From assembly GCA_036898135.1 (NCBI GenBank), contig CM072522.1, forward strand, positions 62,326,254-62,390,253: 64,000 nucleotides of DNA, read 5' to 3'. How positions within the stretch are numbered: the stretch's first letter is position 1; every line of letters begins with the position of its first letter. Both the position numbers and the translations under genes were made by a program. The notes under the pieces are model-generated. The model made no database searches. It saw nothing but the letters and a program-made list of their open reading frames with translations, and was not told the origin of the DNA. Below are positions 54,955-64,000 of this stretch, in pieces. The stretch comes from Oncomelania hupensis (taxonomy: Eukaryota; Mollusca; Gastropoda; Littorinimorpha; Pomatiopsidae).

Positions 54955-55350
54955 TTGAACAGCGTATTATGGTGAAGAAAAGCGGTATATAAGAATACAC
55001 TTATTTTAATTTCAGTCTTTCTTCTTCCTCTGCTCCATCCTTCTCGTACTATTTTGCGAAACGCGAGTTTAGCCTAAAATTGGCTTTGTTATTAAATCAA
55101 CCAATGATGACGTGAGAGGCCTTCGCTGCTCAGCTGAACCAATCGCTGACATGTTTGAATTTTCCGTGTCTGTTATGAAAGGTAGTGAGGTCCATTGTTT
55201 AACGGTAAACCATGACCATAGCCTTGTAACCTTTGCCCCTGTTTCTGAATGACCCAACAGGCTTCATAAAGTGTCTTCAGCGTCTATTGTATCAACTTCA
55301 AATAAAAAACCTGACCGAGCAACTTAATTTATGGATTCTTCCTTTTACCG
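54955..55350. other. Unassigned; possible SINE-A end at its left edge
   Basis: CCTTGAACAGC and AAGCGGTATATAAGAA at 54953-54995 resemble the SINE-A terminus. The rest is not recognised. Confidence 0.35.
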
Positions 55351-55359
55351 GCTTTGTAG

Positions 55360-55361
<2 letters not shown>

Positions 55362-55424
<63 letters not shown>
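55362..55424. repeat. (TTA)n microsatellite
   Basis: Pure ATT repeats. Confidence 0.97.
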
Positions 55425-55425
<1 letters not shown>

Positions 55426-55601
55426 TAACCTCAAGAGGGGCTAGATGGTTGCTATCAACAGTCATAAAAACTACGAAATGGTTAAAAATAGGCCTAATAA
55501 TTTAAAAAAACACTTTTATAAGAGATTTATTTTATTTTGTTTTGTTGGGGGGAGGGGGAGGGAGCAATGTGTTTTTTTTTCAGTGGGCTAACATTCATTG
55601 G

Positions 55602-56210
55602 CTTCCGTGGGGGTGCCGGGGGTTTCTGTATAAATAGTATCCCTATTTTATGGAAATTTAGTGCTTTCAATTCCAACTGTCGCTGTCTATCTCATTTGTT
55701 CTTCTGTAATTCCTACTCTGTTCTATCAATCTGCTATACTATCTTCTTCTTCGCTAGACCAGACACCTACCTTTTTTTCTTGAAAATTTTTGCGGGACAA
55801 AATTCCTCATTTGTGTGTGAGGTCTGTTGTATCAGCTTGGGAATATTGGACGCTTTCAGCCAAATGGTCACTAGGGCTTCCTATTATATTATTTATCAAT
55901 GTAGGCATTTTATATGTATGTGTTTTGTTGATATTTTATAATGATGTTTGTATTCTATTTTGGTTTTGTAAACGGGGTTTTGATAAATTAGAGTACAGCC
56001 TCAGCGTCCCATGCGTGGGGCGTCTTTATTGTAAAGTAACCGGCTAGTGGAGTGGCTTCAGTGTTACCACTAGGGTTGTTTCAGCAGATCGTTTATGCGG
56101 ATCGGGGGTGAGTACTCTTTTAGCCAAGTTGTGGTCTTGATTTTGTGGTCCCGATTCGGCTCTTTGCAGTCCGCTGGACCTTGTAATCAATAACTAACTA
56201 ACATTCATTG
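55602..56210 (+). mobile_element. ~580-bp retroposon-like family, copy 2
   Basis: Same ends as copy 1: GTGCCGGGGGTTTCTGTATAAATAG at the left, and CAGTCCGCTGGACC with an AACTAACTAAC tail at the right. The frame SAWEYWTLSAKWSLG to CKRGFDKLEYSLSV is open in 55805-56047. Confidence 0.75.
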
Positions 56211-56214
56211 TGAG

Positions 56215-56715
56215 TGCTAAACGGGTCTGTGGAGTGAGCGTGGTGAAAGCAGGTGCCTTAAAAAAGGAAATTAGGCAGGTTGACCCAGCCAAGACAATCA
56301 AGGCCTACGCTTAAACGAATGGTGACGAAAGACAAGTGTCAGTGACGTAATTACTTGTTGTGACGCGCAATTAATGGCGTCCTGTCGCGGCGCCGACAGA
56401 TACAGAGTACTAGAGGTATTTTCCATTTAAAATCCTCTTGCTTGGAGCACCGAGAGGTCTACACTGTGGGCTAAGTTCATTAAGAACAAAAGGGGACGGG
56501 TGGAGAGGGCGAAGGGAGAATGAGGATGAAATTGAAGAAAAGGATGAAATCGAGGAGGAATAATAGTTGAAGAAGAAGAAGAAGGAGGAGTGGAGAAGCA
56601 GAATAAAGAAAGAAAGAATGAAGATGATGATGATGATGAGTAATTAAAGAAGAAATAAAGAAAAAAACTAGAGAAGAAGAAGAAGGCTACACTGGGTTTG
56701 TGTGGAAAGATAGTT
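56215..56715. other. Unassigned, purine-rich toward the right
   Basis: GAAGAA-type tracts from 56560 to 56685. Nothing else is recognised. Confidence 0.4.
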
Positions 56716-57172
56716 ATGACACGATGTGGACAGACAACAGACAAGCGTACAGTGATGATGTGGACAGACAACAGACAAGCGTACAGTGACGATGTGGACA
56801 GACAACAGACAAGCGTACAGTGATGATGTGGATAGACAACAGACAAGCGTACAGTGATGATGTGGACAGACAACAGACAAGCGTACAGTGATGATGTGGA
56901 TAGACAACAGACAAGCGTACAGTGACGATGTGGACAGACAACAGACAAGCGTACAGTGATGATGTGGATAGACAACAGACAAGCGTACAGTGATGATGTG
57001 GATAGACAACAGACAAGCGTACAGTGACGATGTGGACAGACAACAGACAAGCGTACAGTGACGATGTGGACAGACAACAGACAAGCGTACAGTGACGATG
57101 TGGACAGACAACAGACAAGCGTACAGTGACGATGTGGACAGACAACGGACAAGCGTACAGTGACGATGGCTT
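56715..57172. repeat. 34-bp minisatellite, about 13 units
   Basis: The unit GATGTGGACAGACAACAGAC plus AAGCGTACAGTGAT shows two diagnostic variants (GACGATG/GATGATG and GGACAG/GGATAG) that alternate along the array. Frames up to 255 codons are artefacts. Confidence 0.97.
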
Positions 57173-57199
57173 GACGTTCTCCATCACGCAGCACAACAG

Positions 57200-57595
57200 A
57201 TCAAATCAAGGTGGTTGCGTACTTTTGAGAGGTAAAGAGAGTTCGGGGGACAGGAGGGGGGAGGGGAAGGAGAGAGAGAGAGAGAGAGAGAGAGAAGAAG
57301 GCAGAATAAAATGGCGGGTGGGGTTGTGGCGGTAGGGTTTGTATGAAAGGAAAACAAACTGAGTAGACGTCTTTAGTTTTTGTGTAAGGTTTTGGTTCCA
57401 TTCCGCCCCTTGCCCCCCCCCCCCTCCACTCCCAATTCTTTCCCTCCGCTCCATCCTTCCCTCCCCATGCACAAATGAATGTCGCAGTGTTATTTTCCAT
57501 TTCAGTTTTCTTGTACAAACATACAGACGAGACCAACTGAATAGAATAAATAGTGTGTGGTTCTCGTGAGGGCCGTATTTCACGTATGCGAGTGA
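57200..57595. other. Unassigned with (GA)n at 57267-57294
   Basis: GA run and a C-rich tract at 57412-57425. Otherwise nothing. Confidence 0.5.
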
Positions 57596-58066
57596 ATGGC
57601 TTGGTTGTACGATTGTCCACCAGACTAATCTTCTCTCTGGTAGACTGAATCGTACGTTTCTTTTTTTTCTTCTTTTGTTCGGAATCGTACGGCTGTAAGA
57701 TTGCTCCTTTGCTACTGGTCGATTGTATCGTAAGGCTTCTTCGAATCTTTTTAGCCGAGTCGTACGGCTGTACTGTCATTGCGGTTCCTACTAATCTTCT
57801 GTCTGGTCGCTGAGTCGGACGACTGAATCGTACGGCTGCACCGTTGATCCTCCTTCGAATCTTTTTAGCTGGGTCGTGCGGCTGGACGACTCTTCTTATG
57901 AATCTTCTGCCTTGGCGACTGCGTCGTACGGCCGTGCAATTTCTCTTCCTACTGATCTCGTGCCTGGTCGAATGAATTGTACGTCTACCGTTGCCACTCC
58001 TTCGAATCTTTTTATGAAGTCGTGCGGCTGTACGATTGCTGTTCTTATGAATCTTCTGCGCCTCTG

Positions 58067-58650
58067 GGGGGTTCCAGGGGTTTCTGTTAAAATAGTATCC
58101 TCACTTTCTCAAAAGTTAGCGCTTAAAATTCTCACTGTTGCTGTCTATTTCCTTTGTTCTTTCTCATTCCTAAGCTGTTCTATGAATCTACTATACTATC
58201 TTCTTCGCTAGACCAATCATCTACCATTTGTCTTGAAAACTCTTCCAAAACTCCTCATTTGTGTATGAGGTCTGTTGGGTCAGCTTGGGAATATTGGACG
58301 TTTTGTGCCAAAGGGTCACTAGGGCTTCCTATGATATTATTATTTTTCATTTTAGACATTTTATATGTATGTGTTTTGTTGATATTTTATAATGATGTTT
58401 ATATTCTATTTTGTTTTTGTAAACGGGGGTTTGGTAAATTAGAGTATAGCCTCAGCGTCCCCTGCGTGGGATGCCTTTATTGTAAAGTGTCCAGCTGGTG
58501 GAGTGCCTTCATTGTTACCACCAGGGTTGTTTCGGATGATCTTTAATACGGATCAGGAGTGAGTCCTCTTTCAACCAAGTTGTGGTCTTGATTTTTTTGT
58601 GGTCCTGATTCGGCTCTTTGCAGTCTGCTGGACCCTATAAGCAATGAATA
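58067..58650 (+). mobile_element. ~580-bp retroposon-like family, copy 3
   Basis: Begins GGTTCCAGGGGTTTCTGTTA and ends GTCTGCTGGACC with an ATAACTAACTAATAACTAA tail. The open frame at 58260-58546 covers SAWEYWTFCA to the C-terminal VTTRVVSDDL. Inserted in the CGTACG array. Confidence 0.75.
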
Positions 58651-58904
58651 ACTAACTAATAACTAATTTTGTGTCGTACGGCCGCACAATTGCGTTTCCT
58701 ACTAATCTTGTGTTGGTTGACTGAATCGTACGGCTGTACGTTGCCCCTCCTTCGAATTTGTTACCGAAGTCGTACGGCTGTACGATTGCTCTTATTACGA
58801 ATCTTCTGCCTTGTCAACTGAGTCGTACGGTCGTGCGATTGCTTTTCGATTTTTTTTTTTTTGCTGTGTCCTACGGCAGTACGGCTGCTCTTCTTACTAA
58901 ATCG

Positions 58905-58906
<2 letters not shown>

Positions 58907-58966
<60 letters not shown>
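58907..58966. repeat. (AAT)n microsatellite
   Basis: Pure repeat. It is followed by a 20-bp RTE-like scrap (GTCATAGTGTTGTCCAAT) at 58970-58987. Confidence 0.96.
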
Positions 58967-58986
58967 GATGTCATAGTGTTGTCCAA

Positions 58987-59218
58987 TCCTATCCTATCCT
59001 ATCCAATTCCGTAACTCGGAGGTCGTAGGGGCACAACAGATGATCGTTTAACCAGCGTACTACATCTTTCCCTGTCCTCAGCAACCCTGATGGTTTCGCT
59101 CAGTGTCAAACCAGTCCATTCTCGAATGTTGTCCTCCCACCTCTTTTTCTGTCTCCCTCTCCTTTTGCCTCCATGCACTGTGCCTTGCAGGATGGTATTT
59201 GCTCTGATGACGTGGCCG
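58987..59218 (-). mobile_element. RTE 3' fragment
   Basis: TCCTA tail at 58987-59004, then the reverse complement of the RTE C-terminus (GRQKKRWEDNIREW). It is truncated near 59218 after a small internal deletion. Confidence 0.84.
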
Positions 59219-59500
59219 CTTATGAATTCACTCTCACACACAGCAAACACGCATCTATCACTCAAACAAGTGGTGTAAAGGCAGGAAAATCTCTGTTAGA
59301 AGACGGAAAGTACATCGAATTTTTAATTTGTGACATTTTTTATAATGCATCCAATACAAATATTGAAGGAAGGCAGGAAACCGGAGTTCTCAGTAAAAAC
59401 CCTCGGTGACCTGAATTGTCTCGTACTAAGTCACATAAGTTCGCCCCTTGCGGTAATCGAACCCGCGACCTTCGGCATGCCAGCTCACTATCAGATGACC
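59219..59500 (-). mobile_element. SINE-B copy
   Basis: ACACGCATCTATCACTCAAAC, GTAAAGGCAGGAAAATC, GCATCCAATACAAATATTGAAGG and a box B (GGTTCGATTACCGC-like, minus strand) near 59455-59468. The box A end is degraded. Confidence 0.82.
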
Positions 59501-60934
59501 TATTTGCTGCACGGATTTTTTGTCTTGTCGACGATTCGAACAGCCGTACAATTGCTCTTCCTACCAATCTCGTGCTTGGTCGACTGAATAGTACGACTGT
59601 ACGGTTGCTCCTTCTTCGAATCTTTTTGCTGAGTCGTACGGCGGTACAATTTGCTCTTCCTATTAATTTATGTACCTGGTCGATTGAATCGTACGGCCAT
59701 ACCGTTGCCCCTCTTTGGAATATTTTTTTTAGCTGAGGCGTACGGTTGTACCATTGCTCCTTTTACGAATCTCCTGTCTGATCGACTGAGTCGTACGGCC
59801 GTACGATCGCTCTTCATTGGAACCTACTGCCTTCTCGACTGAGTCGTAGGGCTGTACGATTAGCTCATCCTACGAATTTTTCTGCCTAGTTGACTGAATC
59901 GTACGAATGCACGACTGCGCTTCTTTCGAATCTTTAGCCTGTTCGACAAATCGTATGACCGTAAGATTGTGTTTTTCCTGAATCGTACGGCAGTACTGCT
60001 CTTATACAGTTGCGCTTCTGTTTCTGAGTCGTACGACTGTGCGTTTACTCGTACTGCTAATCTTTCGCTCGATCAAAGGAAGCGATCCGTGTTTACGACG
60101 AGACGATAGATAGCAGTCGTCAACAGTCTCCGGTGTGCCGGAAGTGCTGAAGGGTCGTTGGGAAAGAAAGGCGTGAAAGAAATAGACACACAACAGACAA
60201 TTTATTTTCAGCTACTTGTGGCGAGTGAGTCTGGCTGTTAGAACGATTAACACGAAAAGACGGAGACCGCACTAGTGTTCTAGTCGGTTTGCATCTACCG
60301 GGGGCCTACCGGGGGCAAACTTGTTTTTTCCAACCTAGTTCCAGTCATTCGCCGAAAAAGGCAATCACCGAAGTCGAACGAAGCTCTCCGATGTGTTGCG
60401 AAATGATGCTTGCATGACTACGACTAGTTAAACATTAAAAATGATCCCTGTTGCTTCTAATTCTCTTCGATTTACACAGATAAGCATTTCACAACGGTAT
60501 ACTTGTTAAGATGAGCATAATTATTATCGACCATATTTAATAGTTGCATTCCTTGATTAGCATTTTGTTAGTTCTCAGCAGTAGGCTAAAAAATTGCATT
60601 CCCCATTTCCTGCCTAGAACCAAGTAGACACTGTTATACAGTATACATAGGCTTAATCTACAATATATATTATAAGTCTGTCTCCGCGCAGTGAAGAAGC
60701 TCACTAGCTGAATATAATTATTAGACCTGTACTGTTTGTTTTACACGTAAATAAATGTATAAACTATATTATATTCTAATTAATAATATTTAGGCCTATA
60801 CTTTATAATACTCGAATCTTTAAATTTCCGGAGAAGGACGAGTAGGCTAAGCGAAATCTTTTTTTTTTTTTTTTCATAGCTCGAGATCAGAGTTCAATTA
60901 ATAGTTAGTTATTCATTCAAATCATTGCTTACAG

Positions 60935-60990
60935 GATCCAGCGGATTGCAAAGAGCCGAATCAGGACCACAAAATAAAGACCACAACTTC
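60935..60990 (-). repeat. 3' tip of the ~580-bp family
   Basis: GGATCCAGCGGATTGCAAAGAGCCGAATCAGGACC is the reverse complement of the family's 3' end. It abuts the TAG microsatellite. Confidence 0.72.
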
Positions 60991-60991
60991 G

Positions 60992-61009
60992 CTAGTAGTA
61001 GTAGTAGTA

Positions 61010-61071
<62 letters not shown>
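60992..61071. repeat. (TAG)n microsatellite
   Basis: One AAG interruption. Confidence 0.96.
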
Positions 61072-61072
<1 letters not shown>

Positions 61073-61109
61073 TATTTAGTAAAATCTTTAATTTATTTTG
61101 TTTTGTTTG

Positions 61110-61115
<6 letters not shown>

Positions 61116-61181
<66 letters not shown>
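61116..61181. repeat. (TTA)n microsatellite
   Basis: Pure ATT repeats, followed by poly-T and poly-A. Confidence 0.96.
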
Positions 61182-61182
<1 letters not shown>

Positions 61183-61199
61183 CTTTTTTTTTCTTTAAA

Positions 61200-61970
61200 A
61201 AAAAAGAAAAGAATTGTGTGCTGCTGTGCGTGCTCAATGGTGTAAATATGGTCAGTGACGTTTTGTTTGTTTTTGCTGAAGTTGGGTGTAGCCCGAAATA
61301 TTCAGATGGTGTTACTGTTTTTTTGTGTTTTTTTTAAATCGATTTACCAAAGTTTTCAGATGATTTATGGAAATTTCCGCCTGCCACGCAACATTTTTTT
61401 AATACGTATTTCTCATTAAAATACATATCATTGAAATACAAATAACAAATTTACTGTATCAGTTAAAAAAGAATAATATTGCTATGATATAGTTAAATAA
61501 TTGCTTTTGGTGATTGCAATAAAAATGTCACCGTTTTTGTAGACCATTATAAACTTGCTTTGACTTGTTGTGCTGAAGGGACATCAACGTATCCATAGCG
61601 CTTAGAAATTGTGTCATGGTTTTATTGTTGATATAGATGTGAAATAATTATCGTTGTATGTGTGCATTATGTGTCATGTATTAATTTTACTCTTTATTAC
61701 TAATTGTGTCAGTATATTAATCATCATAAAATAATAATAATACTAACTGCTTCAAAATGCGAATCTCGACTTTACTTACATCATGAAGCTGTGCAGATCC
61801 AAACAGAATTAGATTTAGAAGCAACGGCGGCTATTTTTATGCACGGATGTTTTACCACAGGCTCTGAAGTCTTTTCTTTCGTCTTTGTAAACTCGTGGGC
61901 CTTCTACATACGTACGTAGTATATCTAGTATGTAATCGAGGCCTACGAAAGACGAGACTTCCCAGCCTGT
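61200..61970. other. Interior of the Mutator-like element, unassigned
   Basis: AT-rich. The longest frame is 71 codons at 61704-61919, with no recognisable domain. Confidence 0.4.
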
Positions 61971-62210
61971 GGTTTCACGTAGTACTGCAAGCATTCGTTC
62001 GTAAAACATCGGATAGCTTCGCTCGACTCGGAGAGCTTCGTTCGACTTCGGGAATTGCCTTTTTCGGCGAATGACTGGAACTAGGTTGGAAAAAACAAGT
62101 TCGCCTACCGGGGAGTTCCTCTGTATTTCTCTAACCTATTCCAGATAATAATAATATCTGAAATACAGATAAGATGGCAAACCATTGAAATGTATTTCCG
62201 GACATTCACT

Positions 62211-62806
62211 ATCCTATCCTATCCTATCCTATCCCGTAACTCTGAGGTCGTTGGGGCACCACAGATGATCGTTTAACCAGTATACTCCATCTTTCTCTGT
62301 CCTCATCAATCCTGATGGCTTCGCTCAATGTCAAGCCAGTCCATTCTCGAATGTTGTCCTCCCACCTCTTTTTCTGTCTCCTTCTTCTTCTGCCTCCTTG
62401 CACTGTGCCTTGCAGGATGGTCTTTGCGAGGCCTGATGATTTGGTGACGTGGCCATACGATCGGAGTTTCCGTTTCTTCACCACTGTGAGCAGGTCATCG
62501 TGTTGTCCAATGGCTTGTGTGATGATTGCCCTGTGGGTTCGGGCACTGAATAGAATAAACCCGGCGTGTCGTAAGAGGCGACTAACAGGGATGATGTCAG
62601 CACGGCATCACCGGGCGAAAGTCTTCTACACAGAAGTCACCGGCCAGAACGGAGGAACCTCATGTTACAACAGGTTCAACGACCACGTGCTCGGGGCCAA
62701 GGCGAGCCACAGTGTATTCGTGGCTATCGGCTGTGGCCAACAGCCTGGAGAGGATTGGTCCCTACCAGGTCTTTTTTGCCCAAGACACACTGCATGATAA
62801 AAACAT
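62211..62806 (-). mobile_element. RTE insertion with inverted 5' segment and 9-bp TSD
   Basis: 62211-62526 is the RTE tail and 3' end on the minus strand. 62527-62800 is the RTE 5' leader on the plus strand. ACATTCACT flanks the pair at 62202-62210 and 62807-62815, so both segments came in as one insertion. The interior ~2.7 kb of the element is missing. The 3' coding part (RSYGHVTKSSGLAK-like) is closed by truncation. Confidence 0.88.
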
Positions 62807-62815
62807 ACATTCACT

Positions 62816-63140
62816 GTGACAGACCCGAAAAATAAGCATTTTCAAAAGAGTTCATTTATCTTAGCAGTGTTGTGGCAGGGGTGGGCTTTATTGTAACCAA
62901 ACAAAAGGAACACAATCATGGCATGATCGACCACTATCTGAACAATCTGCAATTTAAAAAAAATTAAAAGGAAAAGAATTTTTAAAAGCACCTAAATATC
63001 GTATCAAATTTTAAAGTGCAGGGCAAAACGTGTTTACAAAATAGCGAAGTGCAATGACCTATATCTTTTAGAAAGTACAATGACCTGCGGAAACTAACCC
63101 TACGTTTCATTGATAGACAGGATGGGGACAGACTGTGGCT
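62816..63140. other. Unassigned sequence
   Basis: No motif or shared repeat recognised. Confidence 0.4.
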
Positions 63141-63149
63141 TTTGGCGAA

Positions 63150-63535
63150 ATGGTTCCTCCGCTCACACCGTTCACTCCCCAACCCGCGCACGAACGAATC
63201 TACACTCTCTTCATATAAATCGAAAATTACAGTTCTGTAACAATAGAAGACATTGATCAACTGTAGGCCTATTTTAGTATACGCTGAAATTTGACCTGTC
63301 AGGCCTGTGTCGCTTAGATCTAGGGGAAGATTTCGATGCTCCTTTGCTACTTACGCGCTTTGAGATTAAACAGTTCAAGCGGCGAATTTGTATCAAGTCC
63401 GTTCACAGTCTTTTTATCTATGAAACGTAGGTGCGCTATCTCACCGCTTTTGCTATCAAGGATCAGCGTCCAGCGTGTATAATGCCGATCTATGATATAC
63501 AATGCTGTCCGTTATTTACCCTGTAATGCCTCTGT
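63150..63535. repeat. Dispersed repeat family F, copy 2
   Basis: CCGCTCACACCGTTCAC, CGAACGAATCTACACTCTCTTC, GAAGACATTGATCAACTGTAGGCC, GATCTAGGGGAAGATTTCG and GCTATCAAGGATCAGCGTCCAGCGTGTATAATGCC follow the order at 39.5-39.85 kb and the edges at 44.36-44.83 kb. Confidence 0.6.
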
Positions 63536-63559
63536 GGTCCAGCGTTAGAAACATGCATC

Positions 63560-63770
63560 AAGAGTGGACTGATAGCTCCATGAGTGGACTGATAGCTCCA
63601 CGAGTGGACTGATAGCTCCAAGAGTTCACTTTAAATAGCCACATGAGGTGACTGATAGCTCCATGAGGTGACTGATAGCTCCATGAGTGGACTGATACCT
63701 CAATGAGTTGACTGATAGCTCCACGAGTGGACTGATAGCTCCATGAGTTGACTGATAGCGCCAAGAATCT
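63560..63770. repeat. 20-bp minisatellite, about 10 units
   Basis: The unit is GAGTGGACTGATAGCTCCAT with GAGGTG and GAGTTG variants and one disrupted unit near 63625. Confidence 0.95.
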
Positions 63771-63771
63771 T

Positions 63772-63975
63772 TTTCAGGACACCAAAGGTTTTCTCTGGGT
63801 ACTCCGGTTTCCTCCCTCCATACAATAATTAGACGCTGTCAGTTTAAAATTACAAAAATAACTTTGATTTCTATTTCCTTTTCTGTAATAGTGATCTATT
63901 CAGATAGCCGCTCTTTGAGTTCCACTGAAGAAAAAGCGCTTGATATCATTCTGTATTTATTATATTATACTATAC
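63772..63975 (+). mobile_element. SINE-B copy without head
   Basis: CAGGACACCAAAGGTTTTCT, CTGGGTACTCCGGTTTCCTC, CCTCCATACAATAATTAG, GCCGCTCTTTGAGTTCC and AAAAAGCGCTTGATATC follow the SINE-B order to an AT-rich tail. Confidence 0.72.
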
Positions 63976-64000
63976 GATGCTATCCTGCGTACCTTACTCT

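Larger units (their letters stand above)
57600..60080. repeat. Degenerate CGTACG-palindrome minisatellite, interrupted
   Basis: Units of roughly 60-80 bp contain GACTGAGTCGTACGGCTGTACGATTGCTC and TTCCTACGAATCTTCTGCCT. They occupy 57600-58065, 58665-58900 and 59510-60080. A ~580-bp element, an (AAT)n/RTE pair and a SINE-B separate the three blocks. Many units carry near-palindromes such as CGTACGGCCGTACG (59790-59805). Confidence 0.85.
60315..62103. mobile_element. Mutator-like non-autonomous element with long TIRs and 10-bp TSD
   Basis: Left arm 60315-60425 and right arm about 61975-62103 are inverted copies: AACTTGTTTTTTCCAACCTA, CCAGTCATTCGCCGAAAAAG and CGAAGTCGAACGAAGCTCTC. The right arm carries an extra ~19-bp subrepeat. 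CCTACCGGGG flanks it at 60305-60314 and 62104-62113. Arms over 100 bp and a 9-10-bp duplication fit the Mutator-like pattern. The 1.5-kb interior has no transposase motif. It contains a scrap of the ~580-bp family and two microsatellites. Confidence 0.8.

Noticed and set aside
56427..57196. Cys/Leu-rich minus frames up to 255 codons
   Set aside because: Translations of the 34-bp array; three frames are open at once.
57616..60050. Regulatory palindrome cluster (operator-like CGTACG sites)
   Set aside because: The palindromes are part of a tandem repeat unit; no evidence of a binding function.

Overview
This is repeat-dominated eukaryotic nuclear DNA, with no operons and almost no host coding sequence. 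The combination of an RTE-type LINE, several tRNA-derived SINE families, many tri- and dinucleotide microsatellites and many minisatellites suggests an invertebrate, most likely a marine gastropod or other mollusc. That assignment is inference from repeat style, not from a marker gene.

The main coherent element is an RTE-clade non-LTR retrotransposon on the minus strand at about 28885-32243. It has a leader, one uninterrupted apurinic-endonuclease plus reverse-transcriptase ORF, and a (TAGGA)n tail. A 5'-truncated sister at 37261-38567 is nearly identical, which implies recent activity. About ten further fragments lie across the window (1.7, 3.2, 11.7, 14.8, 32.3, 35.1, 45.0, 53.6, 59.0 and 62.2 kb). 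Four insertions have readable target-site duplications, two of them inside SINEs and one at the start codon of a candidate membrane-protein ORF.

Layout. 0-9 kb: microsatellites, RTE fragments, a 33-bp minisatellite (5.0-5.9 kb), SINE pieces and a dispersed repeat with TTAGGG-like motifs. 9-14 kb: a hAT-like DNA transposon relic, a THAP-domain first exon and a LINE reverse-transcriptase scrap. 14-25 kb: minisatellites, SINEs, a 203-bp foldback element and a LINE C-terminus. 25-28 kb: a promoter-like stretch with a splice donor, then a 1.15-kb array of 41-bp units. 28-39 kb: the RTE cluster, a ~580-bp retroposon-like family, a candidate host ORF and a second LINE. 39-46 kb: a row of minisatellites (36, 37, 57, 62 and 67 bp). 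46-54 kb: LTR-like repeats, another SINE family and pyrimidine-rich DNA. 54-64 kb: a mariner/IS630-like deletion derivative, 34-bp and CGTACG-palindrome arrays, a Mutator-like element with terminal inverted repeats and target duplication, and an inverted compound RTE insertion.

The only candidates for non-transposon coding are weak: the THAP exon at 13.4 kb (which could itself be transposon-derived), the 115-residue ORF at 34.8 kb and a possible promoter/first exon at 25.1 kb. Most long open frames are artefacts of tandem repeats whose period is a multiple of three. The notable biology is the layered history of retroposition: who inserted into whom, SINE tails that have grown into microsatellites, and single repeat modules that have grown into minisatellites.
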